Below are positions 55,225-64,000 of a stretch of 64,000 nt of DNA, in pieces. A model generated the notes under the pieces. That model made no database searches. It worked only from the letters and a program-made list of their open reading frames with translations, and had not been told where the DNA came from. This DNA is from Candidatus Methanoperedens sp. (GTDB lineage: Archaea > Halobacteriota > Methanosarcinia > Methanosarcinales > Methanoperedenaceae), in assembly GCA_012026835.1 (NCBI GenBank), contig VEPN01000014.1, positions 1 through 64,000 of the forward strand, read 5' to 3'. A program made the translations under genes and the position numbers. Numbering within the stretch: position 1 is the first letter of the stretch; each line of letters opens with the position of its first letter.

Positions 55225-56882
55225 TGGACACACAGGTCATGTTTCACTGTCTTGGGATACCCAAGAAGGAATATTTCAAGAAGGTCGTATTACCTGTATT
55301 TGTAATGGCGATCCTCTTTCCGTTTTTGATCATTATCCTGGCTCCGTCTGTTGCTACGGGAGACATGCTGACAGCTATCATACTTGTTCCTTTTGCCCTT
55401 TTGACCGCTGTCACCGTATATCCTGTTTCCAGCATCGAAGGGAGAAAAAAGGATATCAATAATAATATGCATTACTTCATCACGCATATGGGAGTTCTTG
55501 CAACATCGCAGATGACAAGGATAGATGTCCTGCACCAGTTATCGAAGAACGAAGCATATGGCTACCTGGCAAAGGAAACAGGGAGAATATACGCGCTTAT
55601 CCGGTACTGGCATTTGAATTTTCCTGTGGCATGCCGCTTTATAGCCAAGCGCACGCCGTCTATTATTTTCTCAGACTTCCTGGACAGGATGGCGCATGCT
55701 GTGCAATCAGGTGAAGATTTCGAGAAGTTCATTATTGACGAACAGGAAGTTGTAATGAATGATTTCATGACCATGTACAAGGATTCGCTGAATTCCATCG
55801 ATATGCTAAAAGAAATGTTCGTTTCCATGTGCATGTCGCTTATTATGCTTGTATCGTTTGCGATCATAATGCCCATAATTACAGGAATGAATGCCACGTT
55901 GTTAGTAACAGGCGCGATTGTGCTTTTCCTTATGACCGAACTGGCGATATTGATGTATGCAAGATCGGTCGTGCCGACTGACAGGATATGGCACACTCTT
56001 GAAATTGAAACTTCGGCAGACCGGCGAATTAAATGGTCAATGCCTTTTTCGATGGCGATCTGTATTATTTTCACAGGGGTACTGATCGTTTTTACCACCC
56101 TTCCGACCCCTATCATGTTTGCATTGTCTTTAACGCCGTTATTGATAACAGGGCTGATAGCAAGGACCGAAGAGAACAAGATCAAAAGGTATGATAATAA
56201 TTTTGGCGCCTTTATACGTTCTCTTGGCGGAGCGGCAGGCTCAAGGAGCGGCCTGATCCTTGAATCCTTAAAAGAGCTGATTACACATGATTTCGGCCCG
56301 CTGTCAGATAATATAATCAGCCTGTATAAACGGTTAAGGACACGGGTCAACCGCAAAAGGGCGTGGGAACATTTTGCGGCAGGTACGGGGAGCAATCTGG
56401 TCGAGAGATTCGCGACGATGTTCGTGGAAGGCACGGCAGTAGGCGGAAAACCCGGTATTATCGGCGATATTATCGGAAGGAATTTTATGTATATACTTTC
56501 AATGAGGAAATTGAGATACAGCAGCGCGGCAAGCCTGACTGGGGTGCTTTACGGCTTAACTGCGGGGATCGGGGCCACGATGTTCCTTGCAGTTTCCATT
56601 ATCTCGATGCTCGGGACGCTTTTTGCTGGCGTTATCACTCCGGATATCGATATTGGCATCTCGATGTCTGCCATCATCAACACGGATGTGAACCTGCTGA
56701 CAACAATGCTGATGTTCATGATGGTCGGTCATTCGCTAATATCGGCCATGCTTATCAGGGTGGTGGATGGCGGCCATCATTTTAACACATATACACACTT
56801 TGTAGGGCTTGTATGGATTTCTGCGATAACAGCCGAAGTAACCATGCGCTCAATAGGCCCGCTATTGGGAGCCACCGGTTAA
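55224..56882 (+). CDS. arlJ: Archaellum membrane platform protein ArlJ
   Basis: 552 aa. Two N-terminal TM helices (LPVFVMAILFPFLIIILAP), a cytoplasmic helical domain (RIDVLHQLSKNEAYGYLAKE), then two T2SSF-like helical domains separated by TM pairs and a C-terminal TM cluster. It anchors ArlI at the membrane. Last gene of the archaellum operon. Confidence 0.93.
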   Translation: MDTQVMFHCLGIPKKEYFKKVVLPVFVMAILFPFLIIILAPSVATGDMLTAIILVPFALLTAVTVYPVSSIEGRKKDINNNMHYFITHMGVLATSQMTRIDVLHQLSKNEAYGYLAKETGRIYALIRYWHLNFPVACRFIAKRTPSIIFSDFLDRMAHAVQSGEDFEKFIIDEQEVVMNDFMTMYKDSLNSIDMLKEMFVSMCMSLIMLVSFAIIMPIITGMNATLLVTGAIVLFLMTELAILMYARSVVPTDRIWHTLEIETSADRRIKWSMPFSMAICIIFTGVLIVFTTLPTPIMFALSLTPLLITGLIARTEENKIKRYDNNFGAFIRSLGGAAGSRSGLILESLKELITHDFGPLSDNIISLYKRLRTRVNRKRAWEHFAAGTGSNLVERFATMFVEGTAVGGKPGIIGDIIGRNFMYILSMRKLRYSSAASLTGVLYGLTAGIGATMFLAVSIISMLGTLFAGVITPDIDIGISMSAIINTDVNLLTTMLMFMMVGHSLISAMLIRVVDGGHHFNTYTHFVGLVWISAITAEVTMRSIGPLLGATG

Positions 56883-56883
56883 A

Positions 56884-56932
56884 TCACATTTCCATCACAC
56901 AAATCACACCAATATCACACTTCTGTTTATAC
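56884..56932 (+). promoter_or_regulatory. Che operon promoter with four TCACA boxes
   Basis: TCACAT at 56884, then TCACAC at 56895, 56904 and 56915 (steps 11, 9, 11), then TTTATAC at 56926 exactly 11 bp after the last box. It has twice the boxes of the other promoters. Confidence 0.85.
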
Positions 56933-57008
56933 ATATGTGGTTAGAGATAACAATGCATGAAATGGGACAATATTTTAATAATCTTTAAATAAAAAATGAG
57001 GAGAAAAA

Positions 57009-57365
57009 ATGCCAGGAAAAATTTTGCTCGTAGATGATGCAGCTTTCATGCGAATGATGCTGAAAAAAATCCTTGCATCAACGGGAAACGAATTGATCGA
57101 GGCGGTAGATGGGTCAGATGGCGTGGCAAAGTACAAGGAACATAAACCCAACCTTGTCCTGCTTGATATCATAATGCCCAATACCGATGGGATCGAGTGC
57201 CTGAAGCAGATAATCGCTTTTGATAAGGGCGCAAAAGTGGTGATGTGCAGTTCGATAGGCCAGCAGACAGTCGTAAATGACGCCATTAAGATAGGTGCCA
57301 GGGATTTTATAATTAAACCATTTGATGCTGCAAAAGTAATGGACATAGTCTCAAAGAACCTTTAA
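57009..57365 (+). CDS. cheY: Chemotaxis response regulator CheY
   Basis: 118 aa single receiver: VDDA pocket, phosphoacceptor D53 in LLDIIMP, conserved Ser in VMCSSIG and Lys in FIIKPFD. GGAGAAAAA before the ATG. In archaea phospho-CheY acts on the archaellum through CheF and ArlC/D/E; no CheF gene is seen in this window. Confidence 0.95.
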   Translation: MPGKILLVDDAAFMRMMLKKILASTGNELIEAVDGSDGVAKYKEHKPNLVLLDIIMPNTDGIECLKQIIAFDKGAKVVMCSSIGQQTVVNDAIKIGARDFIIKPFDAAKVMDIVSKNL

Positions 57366-57375
57366 AAGGTAAAAA

Positions 57376-58449
57376 ATGTCCAGGATAAAAGTGCTTGTGG
57401 TGGATGACTCTGCGTTGATGCGTAAAGTAATCAGCGATATACTTGCATCTTTCCCGGATATAGAAGTAATCGGGAAGGCAAAAAATGGACAGGATGCAAT
57501 AGAGAAGGTAACTTCATTAAGACCTGATGTTGTCACAATGGATATTGAAATGCCCGTGCTCAACGGGCTGAATGCCCTCGGTTATATAATGAGCGAGTGC
57601 CCGACGCCTGTTATCATGCTAAGCGGTGATAACTCTGCTGATATTACTATCACTGCGTTCCAGTATGGTGCTGTAGATTTCATACTCAAGCCTTCAGGTG
57701 AGATAAGCCGTGATATTGCCAATATAAAAGATGAACTGATAAAAAAAGTAAGGGCTGCTGCGGGCGTGGCGGTACAGAAGCTTGGTTTTATCGAAGAAAA
57801 GCGTAAAAAAGAAACTATAGCCAGGGAGCCGCAACCTGACAGGAGGGAAAAGGCGGAACATATCAAGAAGCCAATATCTAAGAAAATAGTCATAATAGGC
57901 TCGTCCACCGGGGGGCCGAGGGCATTGCAGCAGGTCATCCCTCTGCTGCCGCCGACGCTTGCTGTACTTGTGGTCCAGCACATGCCTCCGGGCTTTACCA
58001 AATCACTGGCCGAGCGCCTCAACCTGCAATCAAGGATCAGGGTAAGAGAGGCCAGGGAAGGGGATGTTGTAGAGCCGGGAACTGTTCTTATCGCCCCGGG
58101 CGATTTTCATATGACAGTAAAACAGCAAATGACCAATGGAGGAATGAGGGAGGTAATTGCACTAACAAAAGGCGAGCGCGTCCAGGGTGTCCGCCCCTCT
58201 GTGGACGTTCTTCTCAAATCCGCAGTGCCGATATACGGGGAAAGGGCTGTCGGAGTGATACTTACGGGCATGGGTTCTGACGGTTCCGAGGGGATAAAGA
58301 AACTGAAATCTGCCGGAGGCAAGGTAATTGCAGAGGATGAGTCTACCTGCGTGGTCTTTGGCATGCCCAAGTCCGTTATAGACCAGAAATTGGCTGATTA
58401 TGTCTTACCCATAACTAAAATAGCAGAAAGTATTGCGCAAATTGCGTAG
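57376..58449 (+). CDS. cheB: Chemotaxis methylesterase CheB
   Basis: 357 aa. N-terminal receiver (VVDDS; D56 in TMDIEMP), a basic linker, and a methylesterase with Ser in GSSTGGPRAL, His in VVQHMPPGFT and Asp in GMGSDGSEG. It removes methyl groups from, and deamidates, receptors. It follows cheY after 10 bp. Confidence 0.95.
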   Translation: MSRIKVLVVDDSALMRKVISDILASFPDIEVIGKAKNGQDAIEKVTSLRPDVVTMDIEMPVLNGLNALGYIMSECPTPVIMLSGDNSADITITAFQYGAVDFILKPSGEISRDIANIKDELIKKVRAAAGVAVQKLGFIEEKRKKETIAREPQPDRREKAEHIKKPISKKIVIIGSSTGGPRALQQVIPLLPPTLAVLVVQHMPPGFTKSLAERLNLQSRIRVREAREGDVVEPGTVLIAPGDFHMTVKQQMTNGGMREVIALTKGERVQGVRPSVDVLLKSAVPIYGERAVGVILTGMGSDGSEGIKKLKSAGGKVIAEDESTCVVFGMPKSVIDQKLADYVLPITKIAESIAQIA

Positions 58450-58457
58450 AGGTATTT

Positions 58458-60434
58458 ATGAACGATATGTCTGAATATAAAGAAATGTATGCGGTTGAAG
58501 CAGCAGAGCATCTGCAATCGATGAATGATGCGCTTTTGAGCCTTGAAAAAGATCAGAAAAACAGTGAAACGATCAATCAGATGTTCAGGGCGGCCCATAC
58601 ACTCAAGGGCATGTCGGCCACCATGGGTTACTCCAATATCGCAGAGCTTACGCATGATATGGAGAACCTGATGGACAGGGTACGTAAGAATGAGATGGTA
58701 CTTGACCCGTCAGGAGTGGACCTGTTGTTCGAGGTGCTTGATAACCTTGAAAAAATGGTGGAAGCCCCGGAACAATCTTCCCAGTTTGATATCTCTTCCC
58801 TGCGTGACAGGCTCCAATCGCTATCAAAAGGAACGGGCGTGCCTGCACATGAGGAAGAAAAACCCGCGGCAACTGAAGTGTCCTCAGGCGAGAAACCGGA
58901 AGCTGCCGCATCAGAGGCTGCGCCCGTATCCAGTGAGCAGAAAACCTCTGAGGATACATGCACTGTATTCAATGTAACGGTCACGCTTCAGGAATCCTGT
59001 CTCCTTAAATCTGCCAGGGCAACAGTCGTCATGAGAAATCTTTCCGAGTTAGGAAAGATTGTGGAGACAACACCGCCTGTTAAGGATATTGAAGATGAGA
59101 AATTTGATCGGGTATTCACGGTCATGATATCGACCACCGAGGATGCTAAAAAATTAGAAGAAGCCGTAAAAAAGACCTCGGATGTTTCAGGTGTTGAAGC
59201 AAAACCTGTGGATACCCATGTGGAGACACAGGTTAAAAAGAAAATCGAACAAAAAACCTCAGAAGGGGATGCTAATAAAACTGTTGTAAAGAGCGTCCAG
59301 AGCGTTCGCGTCAGTATCGAGAGGCTTGATTCGTTGATGAACCTGGTCGGGGAGCTTGTTATAAATAAAATACGGTTGACGCAGCTTGCGACAGTGCATA
59401 AACTCGATGTCCTTGAAGAATCCCTTGCAAGCCTGAACCGCCTTACCAACGACCTTCAGGAAGAGATAATGGCTTCAAGGATGGTGCCGATTGACCAGAT
59501 ATTCAACCGTTTCCCCAGGATGGTGAGGGACCTTGCCAAGAAAGAAGGTAAGGAGATAGAACTTATCCTGGAAGGCGGCGATATTGAGCTTGACAGGACA
59601 GTACTGGATGAGGTAGGCGATCCTCTTGTCCATATCCTCAGGAATTGTGTTGACCACGGGATAGAATCACCCCAGGAACGGGAAAAAGCCGGCAAGAATC
59701 CAAAAGGCAGGGTTGTCCTGACTGCAAGGCGCGAGAAGAACTATGTAGCAATTGAAGCTGTTGATGATGGCAAAGGGATGGATCCCCGCAAGTTCAGGGA
59801 AGCCGCAGTAAAGAAGGGGTTAATGACGGCTGAGGAGGCTGCAAAGCTCACGGATAACGAGGCGCTTAACCTGTCCTACATGGCAGGTTTCAGTACTGCT
59901 GAGAAAGTGACCGATGTTTCAGGGCGCGGGGTCGGGATGGATGTTGTCAGGACAAAGATTGAATCGCTTGGAGGCACGGTGAAACTTGAGTCAAAGATTG
60001 GCGAGGGCACAAAGCTCACTCTTAAATTGCCTCTTACAGTAGCGATCATACGCTCTCTGATGGTGAAAGTCGCCAGGGATATCTATGCGATACCGATAAC
60101 CAACGTGATACGTGACCTTGCTATCAAAAAAGACATGATAAAGACCATAAAAGGCGAAGAGGTCATATTGATGAGGGGCGAGGTCCTGCCTATTATCTGG
60201 CTCCACAGGCTGTTCGGGATTAATACCAACGGCACGGAAGAACTTATCGTGGTAGTGGTGGAGCGCGGGGGCAGCAATGTGGGACTCGTGGTGGACCAGG
60301 TCGTGGGCCAGCAGGAAGTGATAATCAAGAAACTTGACAACAGCCTGCTTAAAGGAATAAAAGGATTTGCAGGCGCCACCATACTGGGTGACGGGAACGT
60401 GGCTCTTATTCTTGATGTAGGGACATTGCTATGA
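58458..60434 (+). CDS. cheA: Chemotaxis histidine kinase CheA
   Basis: 658 aa. P1 with H47 in RAAHTLKGMSATMG; a Pro/Ala/Glu-rich linker; P2 (~170-255); P3 dimerisation (LDSLMNLVGELVINK); P4 kinase (NCVDHGIESP, DDGKGMD, GRGVGMDVV); P5 CheW-like regulatory domain at the end. The kinase takes signals from the six receptors in the window via the two CheW proteins. It overlaps cheR by 4 bp. Confidence 0.96.
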   Translation: MNDMSEYKEMYAVEAAEHLQSMNDALLSLEKDQKNSETINQMFRAAHTLKGMSATMGYSNIAELTHDMENLMDRVRKNEMVLDPSGVDLLFEVLDNLEKMVEAPEQSSQFDISSLRDRLQSLSKGTGVPAHEEEKPAATEVSSGEKPEAAASEAAPVSSEQKTSEDTCTVFNVTVTLQESCLLKSARATVVMRNLSELGKIVETTPPVKDIEDEKFDRVFTVMISTTEDAKKLEEAVKKTSDVSGVEAKPVDTHVETQVKKKIEQKTSEGDANKTVVKSVQSVRVSIERLDSLMNLVGELVINKIRLTQLATVHKLDVLEESLASLNRLTNDLQEEIMASRMVPIDQIFNRFPRMVRDLAKKEGKEIELILEGGDIELDRTVLDEVGDPLVHILRNCVDHGIESPQEREKAGKNPKGRVVLTARREKNYVAIEAVDDGKGMDPRKFREAAVKKGLMTAEEAAKLTDNEALNLSYMAGFSTAEKVTDVSGRGVGMDVVRTKIESLGGTVKLESKIGEGTKLTLKLPLTVAIIRSLMVKVARDIYAIPITNVIRDLAIKKDMIKTIKGEEVILMRGEVLPIIWLHRLFGINTNGTEELIVVVVERGGSNVGLVVDQVVGQQEVIIKKLDNSLLKGIKGFAGATILGDGNVALILDVGTLL

Positions 60435-61270
60435 CGAATTTTGCAGACTCTATCGTTTTGCATGAGGATGAAAAGGAGTTCGTGGAGCTAAAGGCCATTA
60501 TCAAGAAAAAAATCGGCTTTAACTGCGATCAGTATAAACAGGCTCATTTGAAACGCAGGCTTGCGGTCAGGCTTCGGGCGAACCAGTCGGGCTCATATAA
60601 GGAATATATGGATATTCTTATGAGAAATGAAGCTGAATTGCAGAAATTAAAGGATACATTGACAGTTAACGTCACGGAATTATTCAGGAACCCTGAAACT
60701 TATGAAGTATTCAGTAAAACCGTGCTCCCTGAACTGGTAAAGTCTAAAGGGGATGATAAAACCATCAAAATATGGAGTGCAGGCTGCTCAAACGGCGAGG
60801 AACCATATTCCATCGCCATCCTGGTGCGCGAATTCCTCGGCGGGTTAACAAAAAGATATTCTATATCCATAATTGGGACGGATATTGATGAAGATTCCCT
60901 GAAGAAAGCCCAGAACGGTATATTCCAGTTAAAGCAGCTTGAGAAAATAAATAAGGAAAGGCTTGATAAGTTTTTCACTAGGAAAGATGATGGGAATTTC
61001 CAGATAAGTGAGGATTTAAGGCGTCTTTTAAAGTTCAGGCACCATGATATGATTTCAGGCCCCCGGATGTTCGGATTCGATGTGATATTCTGCAGGAATG
61101 TTACTATATATTTCGAGCAGGAATTGCAGGAAAAGCTTTATTTGAATTTTTACAATGCCCTTAATAAAGGCGGATATTTCGTTATGGGGAAAACCGAGAC
61201 ACTGGTAGGTCCGGCAGGTGACTTATTTGAACCTGTTGATGTGAGGGAAAGAATTTATCAAAAAAGGTGA
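60431..61270 (+). CDS. cheR: Chemotaxis methyltransferase CheR
   Basis: 279 aa. N-terminal helical domain (KKKIGFNCDQYKQAHLKRRL) and a SAM-binding domain with WSAGCSNGEEPYSIA, GTDIDEDSL and FCRNVTIYF. It methylates receptor glutamates. The sixth position of the usual RNVTIYF motif is intact. Confidence 0.95.
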   Translation: MTNFADSIVLHEDEKEFVELKAIIKKKIGFNCDQYKQAHLKRRLAVRLRANQSGSYKEYMDILMRNEAELQKLKDTLTVNVTELFRNPETYEVFSKTVLPELVKSKGDDKTIKIWSAGCSNGEEPYSIAILVREFLGGLTKRYSISIIGTDIDEDSLKKAQNGIFQLKQLEKINKERLDKFFTRKDDGNFQISEDLRRLLKFRHHDMISGPRMFGFDVIFCRNVTIYFEQELQEKLYLNFYNALNKGGYFVMGKTETLVGPAGDLFEPVDVRERIYQKR

Positions 61271-61276
61271 TAATTT

Positions 61277-61897
61277 ATGAATGAAACAAGAGCACTTAAT
61301 GCGTTCCAGTATGATGCACTTAAAGAGGTAGGGAATATAGGCATCGGGCAGGCTACTACTTCCCTTTCCAGAATGATAAAGGACAAAAAAGTGGGAATTT
61401 CCCTGCCAGACCTGCAATTGGTACCTTTGATCAAACTGCCGGATTATATAAAAAATGAAAATCCGGTTGTAGGCATTATCCAGGGACTAAAAGGGGAAGA
61501 GAGCGGGTTCCTGTTGCTCCTGTTATCCAAGGAGAGTGCAAAAATGCTGGTAAAACAGATGTTCGGAATGGAAGAGGGCGGCGAGGGTTTTGATGAAATG
61601 GAGATATCAGCCCTGAATGAACTGGGTAATATAATGAACGGTACTTACATTACTGCTCTTGGGGATTTCCTGAAACTGGCGATAAATCTTTCGACACCCA
61701 CCATGGTATACGATATGCTGGATTCTATAATTAACCAGGTTGTAGGCATACTGATGCCGGTTGTTGATAATGTACTGCTCCTTAAGACTGAATTCACTGT
61801 AGATTCGGAGAAAGTGGATGGAACGATACTTGTGTTCGTGAATGACTCGTCCCTGGATAGCTTGCTTGCTTCGATAGACAGACTGGTAGGCAGATAA
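61277..61897 (+). CDS. cheC: CheY-P phosphatase CheC
   Basis: 206 aa with two internal copies of the phosphatase motif: DALKEVGNIGIG near the N-terminus and SALNELGNIMNG near 115. Both keep D/S-x3-E-x2-N. CheC is activated by CheD, encoded next. A second, unusual protein with one such motif is the HEAT-CheC fusion at 13021. Confidence 0.94.
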   Translation: MNETRALNAFQYDALKEVGNIGIGQATTSLSRMIKDKKVGISLPDLQLVPLIKLPDYIKNENPVVGIIQGLKGEESGFLLLLLSKESAKMLVKQMFGMEEGGEGFDEMEISALNELGNIMNGTYITALGDFLKLAINLSTPTMVYDMLDSIINQVVGILMPVVDNVLLLKTEFTVDSEKVDGTILVFVNDSSLDSLLASIDRLVGR

Positions 61898-61909
61898 GGA
61901 TAGTTGGCA

Positions 61910-62383
61910 ATGGAAAAGATAATAGTAGGAATCGCCGACCTTGCTGTAGCTCATAATCCTGCCGTACTTGTGACAATCGGTCTTGGCTCTTGTGTGGGAA
62001 TCTCATTTATTGATCCTGTGGCAAAGGTTGGAGCCCTTGCCCATATAGTCCTGCCAAGCATCGAGCAAGCAAGGAACGGGGGTGATCCTTTAAAATATGC
62101 AGACTCCGGGATCGAGAAGGCTGTAAGTATGATGATAGAAAGGGGTTGTTCCCAGAGAAGGATAAAATGTAAAATAGCTGGCGGTGCAAGTATGTTCAGC
62201 TTCGGGGAAACCATGAACATAGGTGAAAAAAATGTTGAAGCCGTAAGACAAAAACTGGATGAGTTGGATATCCAGATATTGGCCAGCGATACCGGAGGGA
62301 ACCACGGGAGAACGCTTGAGTTCTATCTCGAAAACGGGATAATGATAGTGAAAAGTGCTTTTAAGGGAATTAAGGAAATATAA
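61910..62383 (+). CDS. cheD: Receptor deamidase CheD
   Basis: 157 aa from the ATG at 61910 (a TTG at 61904 is in frame but less likely). Catalytic Cys in GLGSCVG and His in GALAHIVLPS are present, and KCKIAGGASMF follows. CheD deamidates receptor glutamines and binds CheC. Last gene of the cheYBARCD operon. Confidence 0.94.
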   Translation: MEKIIVGIADLAVAHNPAVLVTIGLGSCVGISFIDPVAKVGALAHIVLPSIEQARNGGDPLKYADSGIEKAVSMMIERGCSQRRIKCKIAGGASMFSFGETMNIGEKNVEAVRQKLDELDIQILASDTGGNHGRTLEFYLENGIMIVKSAFKGIKEI

Positions 62384-62540
62384 ACTTTTTACTGAACTAT
62401 GATAAGCCCAAGTGTCTGGCCATTATTATTATAATTATTATTATGTAAATCAAAAGACCTAAATACTAAGAAATTAATGTTATTTTTCCCTACATAAAGT
62501 AGAATCAGTTTTCTGCTTGTAGAAGAAGGAGGCATCGTCA

Positions 62541-63464
62541 ATGGACAAAACAACCCTAACTGGTATAGTGGTAACTACGGTATTTTTTATGCTGGTAGTA
62601 TCCGTAATACCGGCAGTATCCGCAATACCAGTAAGTGCAGAAGAAGAAGGTCTTCTGGATCTTTATGCAGGTGGCGATTATGCCACAGGCGAGGATTCAG
62701 TCAGCGATGAAGATAAGGAAATCGAACATATTCCCGGGTATGGAATCGTTGCTCGCAGGATATCATTAACCGCTGATACAGATAGTATTCCTGCAAACGG
62801 CGTATCGACTTCAACGATAATTGCCCAGTTGAAGGATAAAAGACGCAACGATGTAAAAGTTGAGGGTGTAATTATCAACTTCAAGACTACCAGAGGAACG
62901 CTAAGCTCAGATAGCGCAGTTACCGATCATAATGGCAGGGCTATCGTAACTTTGACTTCGAGTACAGAGAGAGGAACTGCTATTGTAAGAGCGATGTCTG
63001 ACAGCGTATTGATCCCTGATGTGACAAAGGTAAAATTTGTAGAAGTTGCTCATGAGATATCATTAACCGCGACGCCCAAGAAAATCCTTGCTAACGGAGT
63101 ATCTACTTCGATAATCACGGCCCAGCTCAAAGATAGAAGAGGCAACGACGTAAAAGTCAAAGATGTAATCATTAACTTCAAGACTACCAGAGGAACGCTA
63201 AGTGCAAGGAGCGCTGTTACAGATCATGAAGGAAAGGCTACCGTGACTTTGACCTCGGAAACTGAAAGAGGAACTGCTGTTGTGATAGCCACATCAGACA
63301 GCGTACCGGCCCCGGAAATCACAAAAGTAAAATTTGTGAAAGTTCTTTCATATGAAGATGATGTAGAAAATGATATGGATGTAGAGGTTCCCGATCTGTC
63401 AGTTAACATTGAGAATACTATCTCCACATTCAATAGAGTTTTAGAAGATACTTTCATCTTCTAA
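62541..63464 (+). CDS. Secreted protein with two invasin-like Ig domains
   Basis: 307 aa; AGAAGGAGGCATCGTCA before the ATG. Signal peptide (LTGIVVTTVFFMLVVSVIPA, cut near VSA), an acidic linker, then two ~90-residue Big_1-type Ig domains with near-repeated text (NFKTTRGTLSSDSAVTDH and NFKTTRGTLSARSAVTDH). The two copies share DNA blocks such as ACTACCAGAGGAACGCTAAG. The end is acidic with no TM anchor. Probably a surface adhesin or S-layer-associated protein; ligand unknown. Confidence 0.75.
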   Translation: MDKTTLTGIVVTTVFFMLVVSVIPAVSAIPVSAEEEGLLDLYAGGDYATGEDSVSDEDKEIEHIPGYGIVARRISLTADTDSIPANGVSTSTIIAQLKDKRRNDVKVEGVIINFKTTRGTLSSDSAVTDHNGRAIVTLTSSTERGTAIVRAMSDSVLIPDVTKVKFVEVAHEISLTATPKKILANGVSTSIITAQLKDRRGNDVKVKDVIINFKTTRGTLSARSAVTDHEGKATVTLTSETERGTAVVIATSDSVPAPEITKVKFVKVLSYEDDVENDMDVEVPDLSVNIENTISTFNRVLEDTFIF

Positions 63465-63491
63465 ACTCAGTTTTTTTAATTTGAGGTGCCT

Positions 63492-64000
63492 ATGACAATA
63501 ATGGTTACAGGATGTGCAGGATTTATCGGTTCTCATGTAGTAGATACACTGCTGGCTGCAGGGAAAAAAGTGGTCGGAATCGATAATTTTGATCAATTCT
63601 ATGATCAATCCATTAAAATAAATAATATCGAGCATAACCTTGATAATGAAGATTTCATTTTCCACAGGGCCGATATCAGGGAAAAAGCGCAGATGGAAAA
63701 AATATTCCATGATACTGAGATTGATACCCTGATCCACCTGGCAGCAAGAGCAGGGGTCAGGCCTTCAATACAGGACCCGCTGTTATACGAAGATGTGAAC
63801 ATCAGAGGTACTGTCAATCTCCTGGAACTTGGCAGGAAGCATAATATTAAAAAACTTATCTTTGGCTCAAGTTCATCATTATATGGAATAAACGAAGAGA
63901 TACCATTCAGGGAAGATGATCCTGTGGATAAAGCGATCTCTCCCTATGCAGCCTCAAAGAAAGCCTGTGAGACTTTCTGTTATACATATCATCATTTATA
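63492..64000 (+). CDS. NAD-dependent sugar-nucleotide epimerase (partial, runs off the window)
   Basis: The N-terminal 169 residues are present. Rossmann glycine motif TGCAGFIGSHV, GIDNFDQFYDQ, LIHLAARAGVRPS and the SSSLYG / YAASK region fit the UDP-glucuronate/UDP-galactose 4-epimerase group. The likely role is surface polysaccharide or N-glycan precursors, in keeping with the glycosylated surface proteins nearby. GAGGTGCCT precedes the ATG. The gene is cut by the window end. Confidence 0.88.
   Translation, partial: MTIMVTGCAGFIGSHVVDTLLAAGKKVVGIDNFDQFYDQSIKINNIEHNLDNEDFIFHRADIREKAQMEKIFHDTEIDTLIHLAARAGVRPSIQDPLLYEDVNIRGTVNLLELGRKHNIKKLIFGSSSSLYGINEEIPFREDDPVDKAISPYAASKKACETFCYTYHHL

Noticed and set aside
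1-64000. tRNA or rRNA genes
   Set aside because: Looking for T-arm-like GGTTCRA blocks and ribosomal RNA core sequences gave no stretch that could be folded into a credible gene; a covariance search would be decisive.

Overview
The window is archaeal. It carries archaellins with class III signal peptides plus arlF-arlG-arlH-arlI-arlJ, F420 and pterin cofactor genes, a FilR1-type winged-helix regulator, TATA boxes, and small genes overlapping by ATGA. A metF/metV pair, cofE, a long folP, a siroheme sulfite reductase with two ferredoxin clusters, and many PAS and HBM sensors suggest a Methanosarcinales-type methane-metabolising euryarchaeon. Candidatus Methanoperedens (ANME-2d) is a plausible guess but is not proven by the sequence.

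Layout. 0.4-5.4 kb (minus strand): an M23-like protein with a radical SAM enzyme, a cysH/sulfite reductase pair for sulfate assimilation, a frameshifted lipoprotein and a Yip1 membrane protein. 5.8-10.5 kb (minus): one coupled operon folP-metV-metF-thiC-cofE for C1 carriers and cofactors. 10.8-18.5 kb: two surface or membrane proteins, a HEAT-repeat/CheC-like fusion, an ArlD/E-like coiled-coil protein, a KaiC-like ATPase and a REC-PadR response regulator. 18.6-25.2 kb: a three-gene sensor-kinase/response-regulator operon. 25.4-26.0 kb: vapBC. 26.2-44.3 kb: six chemoreceptors (HBM, 4HB and Cache sensors), two cheW genes, two receptor remnants, a FilR1-like regulator, a UbiA prenyltransferase and a stand-alone two-CW protein. 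44.5-48.9 kb: an uncharacterised membrane/zinc-ribbon operon, two ribbon-helix-helix paralogues and a receiver protein. 49.1-56.9 kb: four archaellins and arlFGHIJ. 57.0-62.4 kb: cheYBARCD. The end holds an Ig-like surface protein and the start of a sugar-nucleotide epimerase.

The main unexpected result is a shared promoter architecture. TCACAC is followed 11 bp later by TCACAA and 11 bp later again by a TATA box. It precedes three archaellins (the third also drives arlFGHIJ), the che operon (with four repeats), four receptor transcription units, the KaiC-like ATPase, the REC-PadR regulator, a stand-alone two-CW protein, an uncharacterised membrane/zinc-ribbon operon and an RHH protein. Variants precede the HEAT-CheC fusion, the second RHH gene and a receiver gene. 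This defines a motility/taxis regulon inside the window and brings several unknown genes into it. The two RHH paralogues are the best local candidates for its regulator.

No tRNA, rRNA, CRISPR array or intact insertion sequence was recognised.
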